DNA of 64,000 nucleotides from Perkinsus olseni. Taxonomy: Eukaryota; Perkinsozoa; Perkinsida. How positions within the stretch are numbered: the first letter of the stretch is position 1; every line of letters starts with the position of its first letter. A program made the translations under genes and the position numbers. Shown in pieces: positions 35,943 through 47,803 of this stretch. Under the pieces are notes generated by a model, which worked only from the letters and a program-made list of their open reading frames with translations, made no database searches and was not told where the DNA came from. The DNA lies in the NCBI GenBank assembly GCA_013115125.1, contig JABANN010000069.1, forward strand, positions 17,283-81,282. Reading direction: 5' to 3'.

Positions 35943-36360
35943 ATGACCACTGTTCTTCTCGCCATCATCGTCGTGTGCTCGTGCAGTCTTCCGTCGTATG
36001 CGGAGTGCATAGAGACTGAATGCGTGAACGGTCGCTGGGAGCTTATGCCATCCTGGGTGTCGAGTACCAATCCGCCCTTCCCCGCTCCGATCGAGGCCTT
36101 GGACTTCGACCAGGATACACAGGGATACTGTTCGGTGACGTTATTCTTCCCCAAGGCGGGTGGTGGGTTGAGCCAAGTCACAGCTAACTACACAATACGT
36201 GAAGGAAGATAGACCTTCAACTTGACACCTATCCACCCAGTGACGCCAAAGGCTTGAAGTATTTAGCTCACAACACCCTCGAGAGCTTCGGTTACAACCC
36301 CGTGTACAAAGTGATCGACATAGAATGGACGGAATCTTACAGTAACTACTGGCCTTTCTA
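35943..36360 (+). pseudogene. Small secreted protein, probably frameshifted
   Basis: The ATG at 35943 opens an 89-codon frame with a good signal peptide (MTTVLLAIIVVCSCSLPSYA) and Cys-containing mature part, ending in TAG at 36212. Directly downstream, shifted by one base, a second protein-like frame (DLQLDTYPPSDAKGLKYLAH...) continues to TAA near 36360. The distance is too short for an intron of the size used in this window, so a 1-nt deletion (or sequence error) is likelier than splicing. Together they would give a protein of about 140 residues. Further protein-like pieces at 36700-36910 and 37440-37600 may be remains of the same or a related gene. No family recognised. Confidence 0.4.
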
Positions 36361-37599
36361 AGGGCAAGTAAGGCTTCTATGCCCAAGCAGGAGATAGTGG
36401 CTGCCGAGTGCTGCTCAACGTGGCACGGTGAATGTCACAGAATTGTTGCTGCCGCTATTATTCTTATTTTTATCTTCACTGCTGATGAGCACCGGTTTCT
36501 GGATCATATCCCACCCACTGGGTTTCTCTTTCGACAGAGAGAGACTGATGTCAGTCTTCTGCGTTCTATCGCTGCATCACTTCGTAAATGTTAGCGCTTG
36601 TCGACGATAAGCACTCTATTTTCAAGTGATCTCTCATCCGCATCGGTTGACCGGCATCATTCAGTATCTTTAGCGTCGAAAGTTTCGGCACTCAGTGTGC
36701 TAACGTGGGCACGCGAACTTTTTCAGGCCAACCAGTGGTCTTTTTTTCTACTCAGTATCTGGGTCGTAGGAGATCCGATACATGTCCGATCATCATAGCG
36801 GGCAGCCATACTCCCACTATTCAAAATAGCTTTTCTCCCGTGAACTATACGGCAGTGAGTTCAGTCCTGAGCGACGCAGTCCCAACATCAGGTATGCTCT
36901 CAACAGCATGAGCATAATACACAAGGCTCATGGTGACCCCGGTCTTGGGGTCGCATGAAGGGAACAGAAAGCTACTCTTATTGATGTCCATTTCCAGCCA
37001 TCACGCGGGACACCCTCTTTTGATCCTCGAGGAGCGCACACGATCAATTTGTGCTAGAAGCCATTACTTTCTCACAGCAGGACATTTTCAGGACGTGCGC
37101 TTCTTTGAGAAGCCCCTGTGTATCCGATGTACAGTGCGAACCATCTTGATATGCGAATCTCGAAAATTGACGTTACTTTCTGACTCTTTCAAATATCGAA
37201 TTGAAACTTCAGAGGGTTACGGAGTTGATGTGTGTAATATGTAGCGTACTGAGTGTACTTATCCACCATCACCGTTAAACACCGCTTTTGCTGTGGATGT
37301 CCGTTTACTCGACCCCGAACACAAGACGACATCGTGAAGTAGTAAGGCAACTGAGCATTCTGCTATATACAAAATATCACATCTCGTCGTGCACGTAGTC
37401 CTGAGGAAAATACGAAACGTGAACGACCGAACATTCATATGCTTCATAGATGCATTTCCACCGTGCCCCGCAAGCGTCTGGACAGCTACAATTTACCCGC
37501 GAATGATTATCCTCTGTCTCAGTTGGGGTTGGTATTTGTTTCGCTTCACCCGAGGCTCACGCACCCCGAACGTGCTTTTCCCGCGGAACAAAAAAAGAT
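36361..37599 (+). other. Unassigned plus-strand coding-like pieces
   Basis: Fragments at 36700-36910 (FSGQPVVFFSTQYLG) and 37440-37600 (NLPANDYPLSQLGLVF) look protein-like by composition but do not join to one frame that I can defend. They end immediately before the 3' end of the ZIP gene on the other strand. Confidence 0.3.
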
Positions 37600-40500
37600 C
37601 TACAAGCTTACTGTAGGGCGAAAAAAGGCTTCCATGGCAGTAACGACGCTGAACGCATCATCATCACTCGCGAGCTGGCCCTCGGCGGCCTCGTGAACGG
37701 AGTGGACCTGAGAGCTGTGTGGTGAGCCGAAGGGAACCATAAGATTCCCTCACCAGTGCCACGCCGAGCCAGGCCGCTATGATGACAGGGCCGACCGAGG
37801 TGAGGAGCTGCAAGACGCTTGCTCTGTGGCTCGAACCACTGTCGGCGAGCATCTGCAGGGTCGCGGTGAGGACTTGTTCTCCCATGATGAAAACGGCGAA
37901 TGTTGTGAAGCTCCCGGCCGCCAAGGCTGCTGTTGCCTGAAAATGCATAAGGGAATGATCACGTAAGATAGAGCAGCGAATGGACACTGGCCATTGGCCA
38001 GCTGTGTGCCCCACGCCAGTATCATACCAACGCGGCTGCCAACTCGCAGGTTGGCGAAAAACCTATCAATATATAGCGAAGAAGTAAGCTTTTATTCTTC
38101 GGAGCGGCAGTAGTACTGCCGCAGTACTCTACAGCCCAGTCAAACAATCTGCAGAAGCGATTCCGCAGCGAAAGGTATGGCGACACATGGAAGTACAGTC
38201 ACCGATAGCAAAATCTTTGCACTCTTACGGAAGATGGACGCCATGGACATAGAATTGAGCGGCATTTTTCGGTCCGTCCCACCATTCCTCCGCGAGAATG
38301 AGTTGTACTTACCGCATAGGCCTTGCGGGCTAAGGCTGCTTGAAGGAGGAAGGCAACCACCACTCCCAACGGGCATGTCAAGGACACTAGAAAATTCAAC
38401 CTGACAAGGAAGAAGGTTGGTGAGCAGAGTTCGTCACGAGGCGAGGGAGCGCTGTCCACACAATACGCTGAAAGAGGGGCCTTTAGTATGACCCGCTAAA
38501 GGGGGCACCTGGTGGCACCAGGCTGGTGCCCGGCACCACCAGCGCGCGAGTTGCCTTATGCTAAGTGAAATGGTTTGGTGGAATCCTGGGTTTCTATCTC
38601 GGAGATAGTATCTCCATACCTAAACTACAGTGATGGGATCATCTACTACCGTCAGCTGAGCAAGGTTCCATAATTGTGCACTTGCACAACTACACCTTAT
38701 TAATGAAACCCTCGGTGAATCTCAACTTGACTCAAGTTGCTCGAGTTCCTTGAGAATCTCAAGGCTCGAATAGGGACTTCTCGGTCAGCTAGTTCACGGA
38801 CAGTAGCTGCGATAAACTTGGCAGAACGAATGACTTCCTCATCCATATCTTCAGCTCCTTTGAACATGCCGAAGTCTTCAGAGGTGATGGCTCCGAAGAA
38901 CCTTACCAACCCCGAGAGCACCGGCCATTCCTTATTCCAAGACCCAGTTGGAGTGGGGGCTCTGTTCATGAGAGCCACAAAAGACTGCTCCTGAACTGGA
39001 TGGCCTAAGCGGACCTTCCTATAGTTCCTCAGAGTCGGTAGTTCCGCCACCTCTTCAGGATCGTTTGCCAACAACACGGAAAATTCCACAAGAAGTCCGT
39101 AGCGGAACGCTACTAGCGTTCGAGTTATCCCCCGAATGTGTCTTCGCCGTAGCTGACGAAGCGAACAAGGTCTTTCTGAGCCGAAGCAATTATCGTGTTG
39201 ATTTCTGCATCTCTAGGGTGACCAAGCCACTTCACATAGGATTGGTAGAAGAAGGAGCAAGCACCAACCTCCTTAGTGATGATTCCACTGATGGAGATGA
39301 CCTCACTCTAAAGCGCCTTGTTCATGCCATAGACTCTCAAACCCCGCTTGATGGCGCTTCTCCAACTGCATCCTCTAATTATTAGAGCGACTATTAGACT
39401 GTCTAATCTGCTTGAGCAATCCGTCCTGCCTTTGCTCCAAGATAAGGTACGTTGATAGAAAGTATGATGATATCCACAGACTGTGGACCACAGTATACTA
39501 GTTCTAGTACATAGAACTTCCATTTGTCCAAAACGCTTCGCCGCCCAGAGGTGGCTTCCAATTTGGAAGTTCCAAAGCTGATTCTGAAGATGCGGCCACG
39601 GCGATGGGTATTGAGAATTCCCGGCGCTGTTGCTGGAACCAGTACCACATTTTGACCACCTCTCTACCGAACGACCCGCGGGCGAATGGGAGTGAGTGTT
39701 GCTGAGGAAACAGAAGGCACAGTAATCTTGGGCGGACGTAAACAAGTGAACGTTCAGAGGTCGAAATACAGGGAGAGCAACTACAAGGTGTCGCGGATGA
39801 GCGAATTTGCCCCAAGGCGAGAGCCAAGATGGGCCCGAGATGGGGGTTTAGATCGTGCTGCGCCAATCAATGAATTCAGCACGATCGGAAACCGTTCTTG
39901 GGCCCCAAACGACTGTTTGAGGCAGTTTGTTGAATCCAGATTCGTCGATTTCTCCGTCGCAAAATTCACGCAGAGCTCACCAAAGGAGTCGCGCCGGATG
40001 CAAACCCGCCGCCAGAAAGAGTACTCCGTCCGACAGCTCCTGCGGTACCTCGTGAGCTACCACTGCTATTGTCACCGTCCGAGCACTCGCGATATCTACG
40101 CATCAAGCTTGCATGTGATAGGTTAACCTACTGCTTACTTGGGCCAAGATACGCCATGCCGAGAGAGAGACCGTCGACGAAGTTATGGAGAAGCTCGATC
40201 TGAAATAAAGGGCCTTTTATCGTGGACTACTCTACCGACGAAGGATGTTGCGGCAAGGCGTGAAAAATTAACGGCCAACGGAAGCCGGACGTAGGGTCGC
40301 CGAAAATTCCCGTGTGCATACCACAAAATTCCCAAAAAACTGTCGTCAGTTTCCCGAAAATCTTTTCTCACCAGCAAGTTGGCGACACCAAAATTCTTGA
40401 TCTCATCTCGATCTTGTCCCGGATGCTCCCTATGGTGCTTCTCATGAAGGATGTCCACTCCTCTGTTAATACCGAGGGTCAGTCCCACGCCGATTAGGAA

Positions 40501-40770
40501 AAACAAGTAGCCTGAGAAGGACGAAGCATTCCTGGTGGGGGGGGAAGGAAGGCCCTTACTGCTGCCTCCGGCGTTGAGCACTTCGGGGACGAGATGACCG
40601 ACGCTGTCACATGTCATCACCGCGCACGCAAACGATAGGAAAAAACCTGGAAAATTTCGATTTTTTACGAAAAAAATGTTCTTTTACTTTCCAGAATTTT
40701 AGGCGCGGTTTGCCCACCCTTTAATAGGTAGACCAAAAACACTGAAGTGCCGGCAGCAAGAATTGAGCAC
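37600..40770 (-). CDS. ZIP-family (SLC39) metal-ion transporter
   Basis: A minus-strand gene whose exons recreate the eight-helix ZIP fold. SILAAGTSVFLVYLL lies at about 40740. LSFACAVMTCDSVGHLVPEV and SGYLFFLIGVGLTLG lie at 40620-40480. LLHNFVDGLSLGMAYLG at 40200-40140 is TM4 with the metal-binding HNxxDG, and VAHEVPQELSDGVLFLAAGL at 40080-40000 is TM5 with HExPxEL. LNFLVSLTCPLGVVVAFLLQAALARKAYA lies at 38400-38310, and the last exons are 37754..37936 (AALAAGSFTTFAVFIMGEQ) and 37600..37707. It imports zinc or iron into the cytosol. The 5' end (perhaps near 40990, EEIIAMADHHCGG) is not fixed. Anomaly: TM5 and TM6 are separated by about 1.5 kb, against introns of about 50 nt elsewhere. Confidence 0.88.
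38410..39970 (-). other. Long intron of the ZIP gene with degenerate coding-like DNA
   Basis: The sequence between the TM5 exon (ending about 39975) and the TM6 exon (starting about 38406) contains several overlapping minus-strand frames of 80-145 codons (38700-39089, 39308-39866) that change frame repeatedly. One segment reads LVRFFGAITSEDFGMFKGAED. This looks like a decayed insertion, possibly a retroelement, but I recognise no reverse transcriptase or integrase motif. It also carries a GGTGCC-rich hairpin near 38500-38535. Confidence 0.5.
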
Positions 40771-41770
40771 ACCTGAGAAATGACGGAATAAAAAACGAAA
40801 GATCATCGAATTCTGTCGGGACGTACGCTCATCAAACCACCCGAAAAAAGTGCCTCAGAAAACGCTGGTGAGTGAAGGAAGCCGAATGACATTCTGAAAA
40901 CAACTGAGAGATGGCGAACTCGGATGGAACACCTCCACAATGATGATCGGCCATCGCGATGATTTCCTCAGCGTGTGGTAACACAAATAAAAGTGACAAA
41001 TTCCCAGTCGAGAAAAACACAGCGGGAAAACAATCAACCCATGCTAAGAATCATTTTCCCAATTTTATGTGACATCCTTGAACACCCTCGGCATGCAGCC
41101 GCACTGAACCAAGTCCTTCCTCGTCCAAGTGTTATCCACTTCTCAGTATTTCACTTTTTCCCGCAATTTGTCCCACCCTCAGCCTCCGGTCGCGCAGAGG
41201 CCAAATCAACACCCACCCTGTTAGTCGTCAATACACTAACAATCAACACGGCCGCTACAGCAGGGGTAAAATCATGTTCATGATATCGAATTCACAGATT
41301 CTGAGATAATGACAACCTTCACGTCACTCTTCCTCTGCTATGGCTTCCTCTGAGACGAAGAACAACAGCGTAGGAAAATCCTGCCAAGTCGGAAGACGAT
41401 CTCAAACAAAAGCCATTTGCATTGATTTTTGCGATACCAACTTTTGACACAAACCTAAACTTCCCAGGCAAGCACACGCTGATTTCCGTTGTTGAAATAA
41501 CTCCAAACATCGCTATGGGTAGAGGAAGGGGAGCTTATAAACTCCAGCGAAGCCCCTGCCACCCGTCGGAGTCGCCAGGCCGTATGGCGGCGTGTGTGCG
41601 AGTTCAAACTCCAACGCCGACAATACGGCCCAGCATCACCGACATCCCTTTCCGTACAGAACGATTGAACGGAAAGGGCTTGCGGCTGCGGCCAAGAGAT
41701 ATCTTACCGTCATCTTTTTCGATCTCTGTTATTCAAATATTCTCAGTTTTCGCTCAACAAGTCGAATAGC
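40771..41770. other. Upstream of the ZIP gene
   Basis: It probably contains 5' exons of the ZIP gene (an ATG with MNMILPLL at about 41283 on the minus strand is one candidate). A repeat-E fragment (CTCCAACGCCGAC) is present near 41605. Nothing else recognised. Confidence 0.35.
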
Positions 41771-41879
41771 TCATCTGGGTAAATGGCGATTTGTCAGTTA
41801 ATACGTGCGGATGACGATGGGCGAAGAGATGAAGAATTTCGCAGCTCCGATTCTGATCAGTGATCGACCGGCTTACCCG

Positions 41880-42974
41880 TGACCATCTCGCCATCCAAGG
41901 TCTTCACTCCCGGGAAATGCTTCGTCACCATCGGCCTCACACTCTTGCGAGTAAAACCCTGCCCAGTCTGTTTAACCACCGAACGACCCCGGTTCAAACC
42001 CCGCTCACCTCATATATCGGATTTCCGACTAAACATATGTTTGTCAACTCTGGCAACGCTGACAGTTTCCTGAGGAATCTTTCGACTCCGCCGAAGACAC
42101 GGGTCAACCTACGATATCTCGTCCCAGGAAGCAATCGCGTTATTCGATATGTAAAGCGTGTGGAGTTTCACGCAGGGAGTCAGACCGTCCTAGACAGACA
42201 GAAAAAATCGTAAAAATTTTCCGAGATTTTCCGAATCCTACCAGTGACGAAATTTGGTTATAGGAAATCCACAACTGCTGCAGACTGGCGCCAACCTGAC
42301 AGAGGCAATCCTAGATGAAACGGCGAAAAGATACTCCAAAAATTTGCAATCAACTTATTACTGGCGCAAAATTCGACTCACCTTCAGCATCATTGTTTTA
42401 CACGACGAATGAAGCCGAACTCAAAATTTTTTTACGCCCCCCCCATCCTTAGGTGCGTAGTACCTCCTCCAAGCTTGTTATCTTCTTGATTTGGTTCCTT
42501 CCAAGAGAGAGGATCTGGAGATTCTTTAGGCCGGGCAGGGGTATCATTTTATCGATACAATTAGTCGAGAGCGATAGGTGTTTAACCTGATCATCATAAG
42601 ATCCCCGGTTCGATCCGCAGCTACGCCATTTTACATTGACCAGGCTGTTTAGGACTGTATCCAACTTCTCAATGGGGGGAATAAGACACATCAGCTTGAT
42701 CACTTCTGCCTCTTCAGGATTCGCTCCCTGAGGTTAAGCGTGCAAGACACGAAATAGGTCAAGTTGATAACGAAGAGTCAAAAACTATTCCTCAAGAAAG
42801 AAACGGGCCAACAAACTTCAACATCTGGTCGAGACTTATCAACCCCTCATCCTACTCGACGAAAAAATTTTTTAGAAAATTTCCCAAATTTCCTTCTTGC
42901 CGACCCGCCCCCATCAACACCTCATGTTTCTCCTGCCAGAGTTGAAGAGCCTTCGCACAGGTAGTGGCGGGCAT
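41880..42974 (-). CDS. DNAL1: Axonemal dynein light chain 1 (LC1/DNAL1-like)
   Basis: A leucine-rich-repeat light chain that binds the motor domain of outer-arm dynein in cilia and flagella. The first exon is 42921..42974 (MPATTCAKALQLWQEKHE), followed by 42635..42727 (EAEVIKLMCLIPPIEKLD) and an exon ending at 42586 (HLSLSTNCIDKM, LQILSLGRNQIKKI). 42009..42071 or so follows (LPELTNICLVGNPIYE), then the exon up to 41967 (VTKHFPGVKTLDGEMV). The order and motifs are those of DNAL1. Introns of 48 nt (42587-42634) and 41 nt (41968-42008) both carry a reverse-oriented tRNA T-arm-like core. The middle LRR exons and the 3' end (about 41770-41880) are not fully resolved. It implies that the organism has a flagellated stage. 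Confidence 0.9.
41968..42008 (-). repeat. 41-nt DNAL1 intron with T-arm-like core
   Basis: An intron GTGAGCGGGG...GTTAAACAG. Read on the plus strand it contains CCCCGGTTCAAACCCCGC, the consensus of a tRNA T-arm/B box (GGTTCRANNCC) with a mostly paired stem. Confidence 0.8.
42587..42634 (-). repeat. 48-nt DNAL1 intron with T-arm-like core
   Basis: An intron GTAAAATGGCG...GATGATCAG in phase 0 between two conserved DNAL1 exons. The plus strand reads GATCCCCGGTTCGATCCGC (42607-42616 is GGTTCGATCC), again like the 3' part of a tRNA. Confidence 0.85.
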
Positions 42975-43002
42975 TTAGAGGTGATGGCACTATGAGAAAA
43001 TC

Positions 43003-43020
43003 GTCACGCGCCACGAAATT
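43003..43020 (-). repeat. Motif A copy upstream of DNAL1
   Basis: GTCACGCGCCACGAAATT, 30 nt upstream of the DNAL1 ATG (minus strand orientation of the gene), so it could be in its 5' UTR or promoter. Confidence 0.7.
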
Positions 43021-43279
43021 AGGATGCGCAGTTCGGACGAAGTCACCTCAGAGCAGATCTTGGTTCTGTGACATGTAAAATGCGAGGCATCTTTGGGAGG
43101 TCTATGCGTCCCATGGGTTAGCCTAAGTGTTGCACGCATCACCCGAAGATTCCTCCTATTGAAGGTGAATGAAATCCTCGCTCCCACGAAGGTATTAGCT
43201 GTACATTATGGTGAGGTATCTAGAGGTTGAGCTAGCCTCAGACAGAGCAAAAGATACCCTCCCAACTCAAGGCGGTAAC

Positions 43280-44090
43280 TTCTCTAATCAAATCCGTTGG
43301 GAAATTGCGGGGCCTCTCGACGTGTCAAGGACGAGCCAACAACGTAGCTGTCGCAGGTATTCCGTATCATCCCCTCTTCGACCTCGGATTCTCTATTAAG
43401 TATAACTGCTGGCCGAATCATTTGTCGACCAATTTGACCAATCCAAGCTTCCTTGTCCGCTGGGGTCTCGGCGATAAGGTAAAACACTCTACTTGATGAA
43501 TCCACTCTGAGGGTAGGTTGAAGCTTGCTCTTCACGGAGGTGAAAGATTCCCTCCCAAGCTACTACTTGAAAGAGTTTGCCTGACCCGTCTCCTCGTCCG
43601 CTGACTTCACCGACGAGCACATCCGCAATAGGAGAGCCTCGGTGGGATACGCTAGAGCGCCTGAATAACAGAATCTTCGCAGTGCGCGGCCGGAGAATCT
43701 TAAGGTTAAGCTGGTAAGATACGCTATCCAACGCTCGGGAGGGAGAAAGGTATCTTTCGGACGACCGTGGTTGATACAGAGAGGCCGAGGTGAAATCTAC
43801 AAGGATCTAGTTGGCTGCATTTGAACGAAGTTTCTTTCAAATCTCGTTGAGCTGCCCTACAGTAACGTATCTTTCCAACCCTCGACCTCCACAAAGTCGA
43901 AAGATTCACCCCCGACCTCACTACCTTTAATCGAGAAGCTGCAAAGCATATCTTTGGTCAGTACCAACCATCGCCTTTTCCACTGTAAAAGATGCTTGCT
44001 CTGCTTCCTAACGTATCCTGCCTTCACGACATCGGACGGGCTCAACACGACACTCCGCGGGTCCACGTGGTCACTACTAGAGGAGAACAT
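43280..44090 (-). CDS. PH-domain protein
   Basis: The ATG at 44090 begins MFSSSSDHVD and soon a pleckstrin-homology N-terminal half (VVKAGYVRKQSKHLLQWKRRWLVL, with the basic strand that binds phosphoinositides). The C-terminal helix with its Trp lies in the exon near 43390-43500 (RVFYLIAETPADKEAWIGQIG). The exons between (43520-43720) are not resolved. This is a lipid-binding adaptor of unknown partner. Introns contain motif B sequences (GGTCGAGGGTTGGAAAGATAC near 43860-43900, AGAATCCGAGGTCGAAG near 43385). The end is approximate. Confidence 0.75.
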
Positions 44091-44130
44091 GAAAAATTAT
44101 GGAATGGAGGTCGTGGTCGGGAGCTGCGGT

Positions 44131-44150
44131 GTCGCGCGCCACGAAATTAA
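44131..44150 (-). repeat. Motif A copy upstream of the PH gene
   Basis: GTCGCGCGCCACGAAATTAA, 41 nt upstream of the PH-protein ATG and in the same orientation relative to the gene as the copy upstream of DNAL1. Confidence 0.7.
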
Positions 44151-44269
44151 GCGCACGCCAGTGGGTATTCTGCGCCGGGTTGGTGAGAGTAGGAATGAAG
44201 GAGAGAAATCTGGCTCACTTTAACGAGAAGGCGGCGGAAGATGCGGACAAGCTGTGGAGGGAGAAATGT

Positions 44270-44640
44270 AGTATCTTAGGTTGATCATGGCGTATCTCAG
44301 AATCGCTTGCATGGGAAAAGATTCCATATGCGTACAATTACTCGGAAAATTCTGGTTGTTAAAATTGGAGTATCTTTTATCTCGTGAAGTACTAGGTTCA
44401 ACCTCCATTCCCCATTATCATGAAATGTATCATGCGTTCACGTTGGAGTGATATTATAAAAATGTATGTCTGCGACACAAGGCGATTTCCATACAAACTG
44501 CCCAGGCGCATCCTAGGTCGACCACTGCGCAAGACAGAGTCCAAAGATACGTCTCCTAGCGAGCCAGTGTGATCGTATAAAGGATACTTCCTTCTTACCC
44601 AGACCTCACTAGGTCCATCCGGCATCTTTCGCGTATCTTT
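44270..44640 (-). other. Short minus-strand exon candidate and motif B copies
   Basis: A minus-strand ATG near 44625 starts MPDGPSEVW and is followed by a good donor (GTAAGAAGG), so it may be a first exon, but I cannot link it to others. The region carries GTATCTTAGGTTGAT at 44273 and GGTCGACCTAGGATGCG (minus strand) near 44505-44520. Confidence 0.3.
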
Positions 44641-44799
44641 CGAATCTTCTCTGTGCGGAGGTTTCTTCCTAGCCTCGCTCTCTTTCCAAAATAGTTGGGA
44701 TATTTTTCTGGAGAATTTTCTTCTGGTCTACTCCAGTCTCAACCCTCGAAAATGGGTAATGTTTTTGATATATAATTGCGTTAAAATCTCCGATACTCC

Positions 44800-47790
44800 A
44801 TTTTTTGAGTAAAAATCAAGCCAGGGCTGCCTCGACGGTGGTTGATCTGTCGGGCGTAGGATTTCTGCGAAAGTTGGTATCAGGCAATTTTTCCGACGAA
44901 TTTTTCTCGTTAGGTACGGGGGAAGCTTCGAAAGCAGCGGCGGTGGACTTTCTGAAAACTTCGTTCAAGGTTGGCAGCGTGCGCGCTGACACTGTCAATT
45001 ATAAAGATGCCGACCGGGTAGTATTCCGGTCGTACCAAAATTTCCGTAACTCCTACGGATGGTGGGGTGGCTGACTGCTGAGTGATACCAACTTTTTCTC
45101 AACTCCCGGCGGATATCTTCCAGGTATTTCCCTTGTCGGATATACCGCCTGCAATAGTATCTTTCAAGCAAGCCGTGAAGAGCAGTGTTCGACCTAGGAT
45201 ACTCGACACCTTGCCGAAGCCTTGGGACGTCAGTAAGCCAGCTTCGCTCCGCCTTTTTCTTTCGAATTTCAATCTCATGGCCGTAAATCTACAGCGAATT
45301 TCCAGAAAAACTATTTGCGATGCCCACGAAAATTTTTCCGGAGTTTTTTCTCCTTTGTTCCTGTGCGAATTTCGTGGCGCGTGACGGATTTCTGCTCTAC
45401 TCCGTTCTCTTGATTAGAGCGTATCTTTCGGTACGGAGCCCAAGCGTTCTCCTTCCTCCTACCTCAGGCGTGAAGGCTGATGAGAAACCCGTTCGGAAGG
45501 ACTTGAGGAGGCAGCTGTTGATGGTTCGTGCCGGCCTTATGGATCAACCTCTGGTAGTATCTTTTTCACCTGTCAAGTACTATGATGAAGTTGCTGAAAG
45601 ATATGTCATTCACGAGCGATAATTACAGTTTTTCATTTCAAATCTGCATCGCTCCGCTAGGATATTGGATAACTATTTCAGTGGTATCCAAGGTCGAAGC
45701 ATAAAGATATGTCACCGGCAGAGTTCTCGTCGTCTTTGACTATAAAGGAGCGGGACACGATTCGGCATGTTGGGATGGTGACCGGGAAGGGTCCTGTAGG
45801 AAGCCTGACGAAGAGATGGTTCAATTTGGTGGACGAGAAGGGTAGTAGGGGTGGTAGTGATTTTGAGAAGTATCTTGTTTTTTGTGAAGCTCTTCGCCTC
45901 TTAAAGAGAACTTTCCTTCTTTTTTTCTTTCCATTAATTTATTGATCTCGTGCGTGATGTCGGCCAAAGTATTTACCCGATCGCGTTGCCTGGGGTAGTT
46001 TCCCGTCGGCGGGAGGGTTGAGCTCCTCTCCTGGTGCTGTCATTCAAGCAGCTCTGATTGTCGTCTTTGAAATATTTTCCAGAATCTCCTTTCTTCCTGC
46101 TGTGATTGTCTCGTATTGCATGTTGGACACGCGGCGGAGTGTCATATAACGCAGGAAATATTTTCAAAGGGAATATCAGGAAATAAGTATATTATTACGT
46201 CGTCTGCGTGGCGCAGGTTAACAGATAGCTTGGCATGGTACTCTCACCAGTTTCAAGTTGTGAATGAAATTGAAGACTGTTCACTTGTTCTTGGATTTGG
46301 GAAAGTTGTGGTACGCATGTCCAGTATCGCAGGTGCTAGTCAGCATAGTGTTAACCCAGAGGACGATTTCGTCGGGTCCTGGGACATATCTTCTAGTACT
46401 TGTCATCCTGCTGACGTGAAGGCACGAGTGAGGGCTTTTGTTGAGGCAGAGAAGAGGAGAGTGAGAATGAACGGCGATGTGGACGCTCATGTTAACCGTA
46501 AAATATATAGGAAGTAACGGGGAGGAGACCTTGAAATCTTGCGCTCACTTGCGTTTCCTCAACGATCAGTCCTGAAGAGCATTTCGCGGAGTTCCAAGAG
46601 CTTGTTAGAGAGAAGAAACGGCAGTACGCTGATATCCGAGGGGAGTTCATACGAGAACTCAGGGTCGAAGTAAGATACGCGCCATTTCGCGCGCCACGAA
46701 ATTACCCTCCAGTTTCCCCACGCGTCGTTGATGAGGCTAGAGGCGATGGCTAGGAGGCTGCTGGATGAGAAGCTCCTATCGGATGAGAAGGTGGGGGAGT
46801 TGGTTGGGAGTTGATGTCAAAAGCGCGCGCCCTGGGGACCAGGAGGATGAGTTTTTTTGCTGGCTCTTTATTGGGGAGATTTTTGTGAAAAGCAGGAATT
46901 TTTGGGTGGACGAGAAATTTGTGGAATTTCTCGGGTGGGTGTTTTCTGCATTTCTGTGGTAAATTCATATTTTTCCTCTTTTGTGTTCCAGAGTCGCCGT
47001 TATCCGATTGCCCATGAGAGCTTTCGGCCGAATCTTTCGCTGACCACTCAGGACAGGCGGTAGTAGGGGGGAGGGCGGGTACTGGATCGGCGGAATACCA
47101 GTGTGGATAAGTATCTTGTATACTCCGGGAACGCAGAGGGATCACTGAGCGTGTGCAAGGAAGGCGGTTCGTAAGAGCTTGTCAAAAAATCAGAAAAGAA
47201 AATTCCCGCTGAAAAATGCGAAAAATGTGGATGGAAAACGAAGTGGAGAACAGAACCTCGCAGTCCTGATTACTCGCGGAAGTGGAGGGGGAATTAGGGG
47301 GGGGGAGGGTGAAGCGGAAGGTAGCGTGAAATTTGGTATCGAATTATTGTTGATCGAAGGTGTCGTTCCTACGGTTGTCCGGAGGAATGGGAGAAGTCGG
47401 AGGCAATTTTGGGGCTCCCAGCCTTGCCCTCTCCCGAATGATGGGAGAGTCGTCTTATTTGTTGCGATTGTTGTGGTATAGGTATCGCGAGCACTACCAT
47501 CCGGGGGCGTATGACATGATTGAAGTGGAAGGGAAGAGGGCCTGGTCGTGCTGTCTGAATTACGATTCGGACAGTCGAGGATGCGAGTGAGAGATGAGGA
47601 ATTTCGTGGCGCGTGACGGAATAAGGAGGCAGGTACCGAGTTATCAATCCGGATGCATGGTGCTTGTTGGGATTTTGAGGAATTGCAAGTGGAGCGAGAT
47701 TGGCAAGAATGTGGCATGTAGAAATTTTGGTGGTGTACGACCGAAGGAGTTGAGTTGGAGTATTATTATTTTTCGGGCGATGGTTTGTTA
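44800..47790 (+). CDS. Unrecognised multi-exon gene(s)
   Basis: Plus-strand exon-like segments lie at 44820-45020 (LSGVGFLRKLVSGNFSDEFF), 45124-45236 (FPLSDIPPAIVSFKQAV), 45460-45590 (KDLRRQLLMVRAGLMDQPLVV), 45690-45900 (SPAEFSSSLTIKERDTIRH) and 46563-46668 (HFAEFQELVREKKRQYADIR). Others follow at 46995-47062 (YPIAHESFRPNLSLTTQD) and 47482-47590 (YHPGAYDMIEVEGKRAWSCC...GC, a Cys motif). They show coding composition and plausible splice sites but I recognise no family and cannot say whether they form one gene. The intron 46669-46710 or so combines motif B at its donor with motif A near its acceptor. Confidence is in the presence of coding exons, not in the structure. Confidence 0.4.
45367..45387 (+). 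repeat. Motif A copy
   Basis: AATTTCGTGGCGCGTGACGG in a noncoding segment between exon-like pieces. It is identical over 20 nt to the copy at 47599. Confidence 0.85.
46669..46730 (+). repeat. Intron combining motifs B and A
   Basis: After ...CGAGAACTCAGG the sequence runs GTCGAAGTAAGATACGCGCC and then GCGCGCCACGAAATTACCC with acceptor CTCCAG (or a later GATGAG). Motif B thus overlaps the donor and reverse motif A precedes the acceptor. Confidence 0.6.
47598..47619 (+). repeat. Motif A copy
   Basis: AATTTCGTGGCGCGTGACGG, an exact repeat of 45367-45387. It follows a coding segment with a Cys motif by about 20 nt and a GTGAGAGATG donor, so it is probably intronic. Confidence 0.85.
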
Positions 47791-47803
47791 GCTTCCCTTA
47801 GTG

